From assembly GCA_002699725.1 (NCBI GenBank), contig PACE01000062.1, forward strand, positions 1 to 6,366: DNA of 6,366 nt. Direction: 5' to 3'. The notes below the pieces were generated by a model. The model had not been told where the DNA came from, made no database searches, and worked only from the letters and a program-made list of their open reading frames with translations. A program made the translations under genes and the position numbers. The DNA comes from Acidimicrobiaceae bacterium (lineage in GTDB: Bacteria > Actinomycetota > Acidimicrobiia > Acidimicrobiales > MedAcidi-G1). Position 1 is the first letter of the stretch, and the number at the start of each line of letters is the position of its first letter. Shown here piece after piece: positions 1-5,162 of the stretch.

Positions 1-65
1 AGGGACTCGAACCCCCAACCTTCTGATCCGTAGTCAGATGCTCTATCCAATTGAGCTACGAGCGC
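1..65 (-). tRNA. tRNA-Arg(ACG), 3' end cut off by window edge
   Basis: Transfer RNA for arginine, reading CGU and, once A34 is deaminated to inosine, CGC/CGA. On the minus strand the 5' acceptor strand GCGCTCG begins at 65, followed by TA, a D arm with GCTC/GAGC, an anticodon stem TCTGA/TCAGA, the loop CTACGGA with anticodon ACG at 29-31, and a T loop TTCGAGT. The last T-stem base, the 3' acceptor strand and any CCA lie outside the window, so the gene is partial only because of the window edge. It lies downstream of tRNA-Ser(GCU) on the same strand. Confidence 0.95.
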
Positions 66-74
66 AGGGGGACG

Positions 75-80
75 AGTGTA
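75..80 (-). promoter_or_regulatory. Candidate -10 box for tRNA-Arg
   Basis: The minus strand reads TACACT here, matching the actinobacterial -10 pattern TAnnnT. It ends 9 nt before the tRNA 5' end at 65, which would put transcription start close to the mature end. I see no convincing -35 at 16-18 nt, so the call rests on the hexamer and its position. Confidence 0.35.
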
Positions 81-85
81 CGGGC

Positions 86-101
86 GGCCCAGAATCGGGC
101 C
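86..101. terminator. Small GC hairpin between tRNA-Ser and tRNA-Arg
   Basis: GGCCC (86-90) and GGGCC (97-101) form a perfect 5-bp stem with a 6-nt loop. It sits between two minus-strand tRNA genes, where it could end the upstream tRNA-Ser transcript or act as a processing structure. There is no U-tract, so termination is uncertain. A second short inverted repeat, CACCG/CGGTG, adjoins it at 101-118. Confidence 0.25.
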
Positions 102-134
102 ACCGTCGGTGACCGGTGCCACGACAAGATGGAG

Positions 135-230
<96 letters not shown>

Positions 231-241
231 TCGGCCGGGTG

Positions 242-247
242 AGGTTA
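242..247 (-). promoter_or_regulatory. Candidate -10 box for tRNA-Ser(GCU)
   Basis: The minus strand reads TAACCT, fitting TAnnnT, 11 nt before the tRNA 5' end at 230, giving a leader of about 4-5 nt. No clear -35 hexamer is seen. It lies in the 97-nt spacer that must hold promoters for both divergent tRNA-Ser genes. Confidence 0.35.
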
Positions 248-314
248 CCGGCGAAGACCGCCCTGTGGAGCGGCAGTTCCACTCCCCCTGGTCCGACCGA
301 GGCCGCCCAACCCC

Positions 315-320
315 TACGCT
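315..320 (+). promoter_or_regulatory. Candidate -10 box for tRNA-Ser(UGA)
   Basis: TACGCT fits TAnnnT and ends 7 nt before the tRNA 5' end at 328, so transcription would begin at or next to the mature 5' end. The same hexamer lies upstream of tRNA-Leu on the opposite strand (6360-6365). No strong -35 is visible. Confidence 0.4.
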
Positions 321-327
321 CATCATT

Positions 328-415
328 GGAGGGGTGACAGAGCGGACGATTGTGACGGTCTTGAAAACCGTTGAGCCTCACGGCTCCGGGGGTTCGAATC
401 CCCCTCCCTCCGCCA
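328..415 (+). tRNA. tRNA-Ser(UGA)
   Basis: Class II transfer RNA decoding UCA and, by wobble, other UCN serine codons. The acceptor GGAGGGG (328-334) pairs with TCCCTCC (405-411) including one G-U pair; discriminator G is at 412 and CCA is encoded at 413-415. The anticodon stem is ACGGT/ACCGT with loop CTTGAAA and anticodon TGA at 362-364. The long variable arm GAGCC/GGCTC has a TCAC loop. The T arm is GGGGG-TTCGAAT-CCCCC. Complete and apparently functional. It is convergent with pheA, 38 nt away. Confidence 0.97.
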
Positions 416-427
416 GATCGAACCCCT

Positions 428-445
428 GGCCATCAGGGAATGGCC
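428..445. terminator. Hairpin between convergent tRNA-Ser(UGA) and pheA
   Basis: GGCCAT (428-433) and ATGGCC (440-445) form a perfect 6-bp stem with a 6-nt loop, placed between two genes that converge. It could serve both transcripts. Neither strand shows a U-tract, so it may be a weak or factor-dependent terminator. The 10-bp palindrome GACGGCCGTC (446-455) follows and runs into the pheA stop codon. Confidence 0.4.
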
Positions 446-453
446 GACGGCCG

Positions 454-1422
454 TCAGTCGTCGATGCGGTCGCGTAGGCCGGCCAGCCAGGCGTCGGCTG
501 CCTGCGAGGCGTCAGAGGCCTGGCTGCGAACCTCGTCACCGTCACTGCCCGCCGCCGGGTACGAGCCCATGAATTTCACCCTGCCGTGCTTCATGTGCAG
601 GTTGCGGAGGCAGTCGGTGACCAATTCGTCGGCGACGTGGCCCTCGAGGTCCATCAGGAAGCAGTAGTCGCCGAGCCCCTGCTTGGTGGGACGGGACTCG
701 AGGCGAGTCAGGTTGATCGAACGGGCGGCAAACTCCTGGAGGATGCCGAGGAGGCTGCCGGGTCGGTCTGCCCGCTGGAAGACGACCAACGACGTCTTGT
801 CGTGTCCGGTCGGGGCCGGGATGCCGTCTGCCGCCACCAGGACGAACCGGGTCTCGTTCTCGGGATGGTCCTCGATGTCCTCGGCCAGGACCTCAAGGCC
901 GTAGACCTCGGCGGCCCGGCCCGGTGCGATCGCAGCCACGTGTGCGTCGTCGCCCTCGGCGATGCGGCGGGCGGCGTCGGCCGTTGAGTTCGAGGCGTCG
1001 ATGTCGGCGTCGGGGAGGTGCTCGCGGAGCCAACCCCGGCACTGGGCGATGGCGTGGGGGAACGACACGACCCGCTGCACGTCGGACAACGAGGTCCCAC
1101 TCGGAACCAGCAGGTTCAACTGGACCGGGATCACGACCTCACGCTGGATGAGCAGGTCGGCTTCGAACGTGAGCGTGTCCTGGGTGATGTTGACGCTGCC
1201 CTCGATCGAGTTCTCGATGGCGACAAATCCCAGCAGCGCCTCGCCGGTGGAGACGCGGCGCAGGACATCCGAGATGGACGACGCCAGGACGTGGTCGAGC
1301 GCTGCGAGGTCGGGCTGGGTAAGGAGCGCCTGCTCGGTGAAGGTCCCTGCAGGACCCAGGTACGCGAGCTGCGAGGGACTCGGGGGTGTGTCTTTGGCCA
1401 CGACGAGGGAGGATAGTGACAT
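454..1422 (-). CDS. pheA: Prephenate dehydratase with C-terminal ACT domain
   Basis: Converts prephenate to phenylpyruvate, a late step of phenylalanine biosynthesis, in the cytosol. Taking ATG at 1422 gives 322 aa. The catalytic domain begins at AYLGPAGTF (about residues 20-28), has ENSIEGSVN (70-78), and carries the catalytic TRF motif at 191-193 in NETRF. An ACT domain follows (about 209-290), with the phenylalanine-sensing elements GSLLG (222-226) and ESRP (242-245), so feedback inhibition by phenylalanine is expected. There is no chorismate mutase domain: this is the monofunctional form usual in actinobacteria. The tail after about 290 is Ala/Asp-rich. The start is uncertain. ATG 1422 has no good ribosome site and overlaps the larB start. 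GTG at 1401 (315 aa) sits 8 nt after a TATCCT -10-like box and may be the true leaderless start. A reading frame open to 1530 adds only low-complexity sequence antisense to larB. Function is near certain. Confidence 0.95.
   Translation of the reverse strand: MSLSSLVVAKDTPPSPSQLAYLGPAGTFTEQALLTQPDLAALDHVLASSISDVLRRVSTGEALLGFVAIENSIEGSVNITQDTLTFEADLLIQREVVIPVQLNLLVPSGTSLSDVQRVVSFPHAIAQCRGWLREHLPDADIDASNSTADAARRIAEGDDAHVAAIAPGRAAEVYGLEVLAEDIEDHPENETRFVLVAADGIPAPTGHDKTSLVVFQRADRPGSLLGILQEFAARSINLTRLESRPTKQGLGDYCFLMDLEGHVADELVTDCLRNLHMKHGRVKFMGSYPAAGSDGDEVRSQASDASQAADAWLAGLRDRIDD
1405..1412 (+). promoter_or_regulatory. Strong ribosome binding site of larB
   Basis: GAGGGAGG lies 8 nt before the ATG at 1421 and closely complements the 16S rRNA 3' end. 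It fixes the larB start, and it lies inside the first codons of pheA on the other strand. Confidence 0.75.
1410..1415 (-). promoter_or_regulatory. Candidate -10 box for a leaderless pheA start
   Basis: The minus strand reads TATCCT (TAnnnT), followed after 8 nt by GTG at 1401-1399 in the pheA frame. Leaderless transcripts starting at the codon are common in actinobacteria. If used, pheA begins at GTG 1401 and the start overlap with larB disappears. The box is the complement of part of the larB ribosome site, so the resemblance could be chance. Confidence 0.25.
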
Positions 1423-2164
1423 GGACGCCGAGGCCCTGCGCAGTTTGCTCGACGACGTCGCCTCCGGCGTGGTCGATGCCGACGAGGCCGTACGACTTCT
1501 CCGGGCTCTTCCCTTCGCCGACCTCGGCAACGCCAGGGTCGACCACCACCGGACCGTCCGGCAGGGACTGCCTGAAGCGGTCTACGGCCCCGGGAAGACC
1601 CCGGAGGACGTGGCGCTCATCGTCGGGGAACTGCTCGCGGGAGGCGCCGGTCCCGTGGTCCTCACCCGAGCCGGCAAGGAACAGTTCACGGCGGCCCTCG
1701 CTGTCGACGCCACAGGGACCGTGCTGGGTACCACGGCGATCTGGCGCCGGGCCGACGACCGACCCGAGAGGGTCGCCGTGGTCACGGCAGGGACCGCCGA
1801 CCTGCCGGTCGCCGACGAGTGCGCCGCCGTGCTGTGGGCCCACGGGCTCGAGCCGGTGCGCATCACCGACGTCGGTGTCGCAGGCCTCCACCGACTCCTC
1901 GTCGAGGTCGAAACGTTGCAGGCCGCCGATGCCGTCGTGGTCGTGGCCGGGATGGAGGGGGCCCTCGCCAGCGTCGTCGGTGGCCTTACCGGGGCTCCGG
2001 TGACCGCCGTGCCGACGAGTGTCGGGTACGGCGCCTCGCTGGAGGGCGTCACGGCCCTCCTGGGGATGCTGGCCTCTTGTGCCTCGGGCCTGACCGTGGT
2101 GGGCATCGACAACGGCTTCGGTGCCGCCTGCGCGGTGCTGCGCCAACTGGGAGCGCCCACGTGA
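1421..2164 (+). CDS. larB: LarB, nickel-pincer cofactor carboxylase/hydrolase
   Basis: First enzyme of nickel-pincer nucleotide synthesis. The family carboxylates the pyridinium ring of nicotinic acid adenine dinucleotide and hydrolyses the phosphoanhydride, giving pyridinium-3,5-biscarboxylic acid mononucleotide. The protein is 247 aa, normal for the family. The N-terminal part has the family block DHHR (41-44) plus RQGLPEAVYGPGKT (47-60). The C-terminal half (about 117-247) is a PurE-like fold with VAVVTAGTADLPVADE (118-133), GMEGALASVVGGL (177-189) and SVGYGAS (200-206). E179 and C220, the latter in the ASCASG block, match in position the glutamate and the cysteine reported to form a pyridine adduct in Lactiplantibacillus LarB. 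The start is set by a strong ribosome site. The stop overlaps the larC start (GTGA), implying translational coupling. Function is very likely; the dependent racemase is unknown. Confidence 0.93.
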   Translation: MDAEALRSLLDDVASGVVDADEAVRLLRALPFADLGNARVDHHRTVRQGLPEAVYGPGKTPEDVALIVGELLAGGAGPVVLTRAGKEQFTAALAVDATGTVLGTTAIWRRADDRPERVAVVTAGTADLPVADECAAVLWAHGLEPVRITDVGVAGLHRLLVEVETLQAADAVVVVAGMEGALASVVGGLTGAPVTAVPTSVGYGASLEGVTALLGMLASCASGLTVVGIDNGFGAACAVLRQLGAPT

Positions 2165-3360
2165 CCCGCCTCGCCTGGTTCCACTGCTTCTCGGGGATCG
2201 CCGGCGACATGGCGCTGGGTGCACTCGTGGATGCCGGTGCCGACGGCGATGAGGTCGTCGAACTCCTCGAACGACTCCCGGTCGGCGGCTGGAAGCTCGA
2301 ATTCGAGCCGGTGCTGCGCTGCGGCCTCGCCGCCACCAGGGCCCGGGTCCACGCCGAGGAGACCACCGTTCACCGCACCGCGGGGAACATCACGGCCATG
2401 ATCGAGGAGGCCGACCTGCCCGAACGGGTGACCCGGCGGGCGCTCGCCACGTTCAACGCTCTCGCTGAGGTCGAGGGACGACTCCACAACCGGCCCCCGT
2501 CGCAGGTGCACTTCCACGAGGTCGGGGCCATCGACAGCATCGTCGACGTGGTCGGCACCTGTGCCGCACTCGAGGTGCTCGGCATCGAGGAGGTGCATGC
2601 CAGCAGCGTCGCCACCGGGACGGGCATGGTCCGCTCGGCCCACGGCCTCATCCCGGTGCCGGCACCCGCCACAGTCGGGCTGCTGGCCGGGGCGCCCACG
2701 CACGGCACCGACGTGCCCTTCGAACTCACCACACCCACCGGCGCGGCCCTTCTGGTCGCAACCGCTTCCTCCTGGGGGCCGATGCCGGCGATGGTGGTCG
2801 AGGCCAGCGGCTTCGGCGCCGGCAGCCGTGACCTCGACGGTCGACCCAATGTGACGCAGGTCGTGGTCGGCGAGCCCGTTGCGACGGCCGAGCCGGGCCA
2901 GCCGGTGACGCTGCTCGAGGTCAACGTCGACGACGCCACGGGCGAGACCCTCGCCCACGCCGTCGCCGAGTGCCTCGAAGCGGGCGCCCACGATGCCTGG
3001 GTCACGCCGATCGTGATGAAGAAGGGCCGCCCCGCCCACGTGGTCAGCACGCTCTGTGACCCCAGCAGGGTCGGCGAGGTCGCAGCGGTCCTCACCGCCG
3101 AGACGGGGTCGCTCGGGGTTCGGGGCCACATCCTCGAGCGCTGGCCGGCCGCCCGCTCCATGGACGAGGTCGAGGTCGGCGGCGAGCGCATCGGCATGAA
3201 GGTCACGTTCGGGAGGGCCAAGGTCGAGAACGACGACGCCGCCAGGGCCGCACGGCGACTGGGCCTGCCGCTCCGGGAGGTCATCTCACGGGCCGAGGAG
3301 GCGTGGCGTCGACGGGGGATTGAGCCCCTCGCACCGCCCCCCGACGGCAAGCCGGCCTGA
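2161..3360 (+). CDS. larC: LarC, nickel insertion enzyme for the nickel-pincer cofactor
   Basis: Last step of nickel-pincer nucleotide synthesis: CTP-dependent insertion of nickel into pyridinium-3,5-bisthiocarboxylic acid mononucleotide (cyclometallase). The protein is 399 aa from GTG 2161, with a GGGAG ribosome site 7 nt upstream inside larB. Family marks are the N-terminal FHCFSGIAGDMALGAL (7-22), VHFHEVGAIDSIVDVVG (116-132) with its histidines, the TTPTGAA block (190-196), and in the C-terminal LarC2 part NVDDATGE (255-262) and MKKGRPAH (286-293). In Lactiplantibacillus plantarum full-length LarC needs a programmed frameshift between larC1 and larC2. Here both parts are one uninterrupted frame. 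It overlaps larB by 4 nt and is followed after 21 nt by a hydrolase gene. LarE, which replaces two carboxylates with thiocarboxylates between the LarB and LarC steps, is not seen. Confidence 0.95.
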   Translation: MTRLAWFHCFSGIAGDMALGALVDAGADGDEVVELLERLPVGGWKLEFEPVLRCGLAATRARVHAEETTVHRTAGNITAMIEEADLPERVTRRALATFNALAEVEGRLHNRPPSQVHFHEVGAIDSIVDVVGTCAALEVLGIEEVHASSVATGTGMVRSAHGLIPVPAPATVGLLAGAPTHGTDVPFELTTPTGAALLVATASSWGPMPAMVVEASGFGAGSRDLDGRPNVTQVVVGEPVATAEPGQPVTLLEVNVDDATGETLAHAVAECLEAGAHDAWVTPIVMKKGRPAHVVSTLCDPSRVGEVAAVLTAETGSLGVRGHILERWPAARSMDEVEVGGERIGMKVTFGRAKVENDDAARAARRLGLPLREVISRAEEAWRRRGIEPLAPPPDGKPA

Positions 3361-3369
3361 GACGCTCCC

Positions 3370-3375
3370 TACGAT
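3370..3375 (+). promoter_or_regulatory. Candidate -10 box of a leaderless promoter for the MBL gene
   Basis: TACGAT (TAnnnT) ends exactly 6 nt before the ATG at 3382, the spacing expected when transcription starts at the A of the start codon. The gene has no Shine-Dalgarno sequence, which fits leaderless translation. It would give the hydrolase and following genes a promoter independent of larBC. No -35 is obvious. Confidence 0.45.
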
Positions 3376-3381
3376 GCATCC

Positions 3382-4128
3382 ATGAGCCCCCCGCCGTCCG
3401 AAGAGTCGACGACATCCGACGACCGGCTCTACTTCCGGCAACTGCTGTCCGGCCGCGACTTCGGCACCGCCGACCGGGTGGCACAGCAGATGGTCAACTT
3501 CGTGTACCTGATCGGCGACCAGCACACGGGCGAGGCGGTCATCGTCGACCCTGCCTACGACGTCGCCGCCCTGCTGCAGATTCTCGAGGCCGACGGCATG
3601 CGGTGTACCGGGGTGCTCGCCACCCACTACCACCCGGACCACGTTGGCGGCTCGATGATGGGCTTCGACATCGCCGGGGTGAAGGAGCTGCTCGACGAGG
3701 TGTCCGTGCCGGTCCATGCCCAGCACGAGGAGGCCGAGTTCATCCGCAAGGTGACCGGCCTCGGCGAGGGCGACGTCGTCGAACACGCCAGCGGCGACCA
3801 CGTACGGGTCGGCGAGGTCGACATCGAATTGATCCACACCCCCGGGCACACCCCGGGCAGCCAGTGCTTCCTCGTCGACAACCGATTGGTCGCCGGCGAC
3901 ACGCTGTTCCTCGAGGGTTGCGGCCGCACCGACCTGCCCGGCGGCGACCCGGCGGCGCTCTACCGGAGCATCACCCAGAAGCTCGCCAAGGTGCCCGACG
4001 ACGCCGTCCTGTACCCCGGGCACCTGTACTCGCCGCAATCGTCGGCGACGATGGGCCACACCCGGGAGAGCAACTTCGTGTACAAGCCCCGCTCGGAAGA
4101 GCAGTGGATCGCTATGTTCGGCCGGTAG
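3382..4128 (+). CDS. MBL-fold hydrolase, ETHE1/glyoxalase II-like
   Basis: Metallo-beta-lactamase-fold enzyme of 248 aa, probably cytosolic, with no signal peptide or membrane segment. The metal-binding set is complete: H82-x-H84-x-D86-H87 in THYHPDHVGG, H156 in TPGHTPGS, D173 in AGDTLF and H214 in YPGHLY. GCGRTDLPGGD (179-189) resembles the GCGRTD block of ETHE1-type persulfide dioxygenases and related glyoxalase II-like proteins. In those families the substrates are low-molecular-weight thiol persulfides or lactoyl-thiol esters; which applies here cannot be read from the sequence. Between the metal motifs there is an insert (about 91-125) holding a predicted helical stretch with HAQHEE. It follows larC by 21 nt and precedes acuI by 37 nt, so partial cotranscription is likely, although a separate leaderless promoter is plausible. 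Fold certain, reaction uncertain. Confidence 0.88.
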   Translation: MSPPPSEESTTSDDRLYFRQLLSGRDFGTADRVAQQMVNFVYLIGDQHTGEAVIVDPAYDVAALLQILEADGMRCTGVLATHYHPDHVGGSMMGFDIAGVKELLDEVSVPVHAQHEEAEFIRKVTGLGEGDVVEHASGDHVRVGEVDIELIHTPGHTPGSQCFLVDNRLVAGDTLFLEGCGRTDLPGGDPAALYRSITQKLAKVPDDAVLYPGHLYSPQSSATMGHTRESNFVYKPRSEEQWIAMFGR

Positions 4129-4153
4129 ACACTGCTCCGAAGCCGCCCCATCC

Positions 4154-4160
4154 GAGGAGA
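4154..4160 (+). promoter_or_regulatory. Ribosome binding site of acuI
   Basis: GAGGAGA contains AGGAG 6 nt before the GTG at 4166. It supports the GTG start of the oxidoreductase in the 37-nt gap after the hydrolase gene. Confidence 0.65.
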
Positions 4161-4165
4161 CCCCC

Positions 4166-5152
4166 GTGTTCAGAGCCCTGCTGGTTGACAGGTCCGACGA
4201 CGGCTTTTCCGCTGGCCTCACCGAACTTGACGACGACGCCCTTCCCGAGGGCGACGTGCTCGTCGACGTCGCCCACTCGACGGTCAACTACAAGGACGGC
4301 CTGGCGGTCACGAACGCCTCGCCGATCGTGCGCTCGTGGCCCATGGTCCCCGGCATCGACCTGGCCGGCACCGTCGCGGTCTCCGGACACCCCGACGTCT
4401 CGGTCGGGGATCGGGTGGTGGTAAACGGCTGGGGCATCGGCGAGGAGACCTGGGGCGGTTTCGCCCAACGGGCCAGGGTGCAGGGAGGTTGGACCGTGCC
4501 CCTCCCCGACGCCTTTTCCACCGAACAGGCCATGGCCATTGGCACCGCCGGCTACACGGCCATGCTCTGCGTGCTCGCCCTCGAGGAGCACGACGTGGTC
4601 CCCGACGGTGGACCCGTCCTCGTCACGGGGGCCGCCGGAGGCGTGGGCAGCACGGCGATCGCCCTGCTCGCCGCAGGCGGCTACGAGGTCCATGCCTCGA
4701 CGGGCCGCCCCGAAGAGGCCGACTACCTGACCGGGCTCGGTGCGAGCACCATCGTCGACCGCCGCGAACTGTCCGAGCCAGCCACCCGGCCACTGGTGCG
4801 GGGACGCTGGGCCGGTGCCGTCGACGTCGTCGGCAGCCACACGCTCGCCAACGTGCTCACCGCCATCGAGCCCGAAGGCTGTGTCGCCGCCTGCGGGCTC
4901 GCCCAGGGCATGGACCTGTCGACCTCGGTGGCGCCGTTCATCCTCCGCGGCGTCACGTTGCGGGGCGTCCACTCGGTGACCGTCCCCCGGCCACGACGCC
5001 TCGTTGCCTGGGAGCGCCTCGCCGGGGACCTCGACCAGGGACTGCTCGCTGGCATGACGCAGGTCGTCGGCCTCGATGGCGTCATCGGCGTGTCTGAAGA
5101 GATCCTCGCCGGCCGGATCCGCGGCCGCGTCGTCGTCGACGTCAACGCCTGA
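4166..5152 (+). CDS. acuI: Acrylyl-CoA reductase, AcuI/YhdH family (MDR superfamily)
   Basis: NADPH-dependent medium-chain reductase, expected to reduce acrylyl-CoA to propionyl-CoA, an intermediate of 3-hydroxypropionate and dimethylsulfoniopropionate (DMSP) breakdown that is toxic if it builds up. It is 328 aa; E. coli YhdH is close to this length. Family motifs: NYKDGLA (41-47), PGIDLAGTV (62-70), GDRVVVNGWGIGE (81-93), WGGFAQRARV (96-105), GTAGYTAMLCVLALE (126-140), the nucleotide-binding loop VTGAAGGVGS (153-162) and STGR (178-181), whose arginine suits NADPH. It lacks the zinc ligands of alcohol dehydrogenases, as expected for this branch. GTG start with a good ribosome site. The LLM oxidoreductase follows after 10 nt, so the two are almost surely cotranscribed. 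The family call is firm; the physiological substrate in this organism is inferred. Confidence 0.92.
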   Translation: MFRALLVDRSDDGFSAGLTELDDDALPEGDVLVDVAHSTVNYKDGLAVTNASPIVRSWPMVPGIDLAGTVAVSGHPDVSVGDRVVVNGWGIGEETWGGFAQRARVQGGWTVPLPDAFSTEQAMAIGTAGYTAMLCVLALEEHDVVPDGGPVLVTGAAGGVGSTAIALLAAGGYEVHASTGRPEEADYLTGLGASTIVDRRELSEPATRPLVRGRWAGAVDVVGSHTLANVLTAIEPEGCVAACGLAQGMDLSTSVAPFILRGVTLRGVHSVTVPRPRRLVAWERLAGDLDQGLLAGMTQVVGLDGVIGVSEEILAGRIRGRVVVDVNA

Positions 5153-5162
5153 GCGGACAACC

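Noticed and set aside
962..1420. Upstream extension of the larB frame inside pheA
   Set aside because: It is antisense to PheA catalytic-domain coding, lacks LarB motifs, and the ribosome site before 1421 fixes the start.
1081..1420. Conventional -35/-10 promoter for larB within pheA
   Set aside because: I found no TAnnnT box at a sensible distance with a matching -35; the larB promoter remains unlocated.
454..1530. Longer pheA frame starting at 1530
   Set aside because: The extra 36 residues are Ser/Ala/Arg-rich with no similarity to the PheA N terminus and are antisense to the well-supported larB start.
1582..3129. Long minus-strand open frame of about 515 codons opposite larB/larC
   Set aside because: Gly/His/Asp-rich shadow of GC-rich coding DNA; no recognisable domain, and the plus strand encodes LarB and LarC clearly.
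3286..4287. Long minus-strand open frame opposite the hydrolase gene
   Set aside because: Shadow frame: low-complexity composition and antisense to a protein with complete MBL metal motifs.
5076..5162. N-terminal extension of the LLM oxidoreductase into acuI
   Set aside because: The 29 residues are Ser/Ala-rich and out of frame with the AcuI C terminus; the LLM fold starts at the GTG at 5163.
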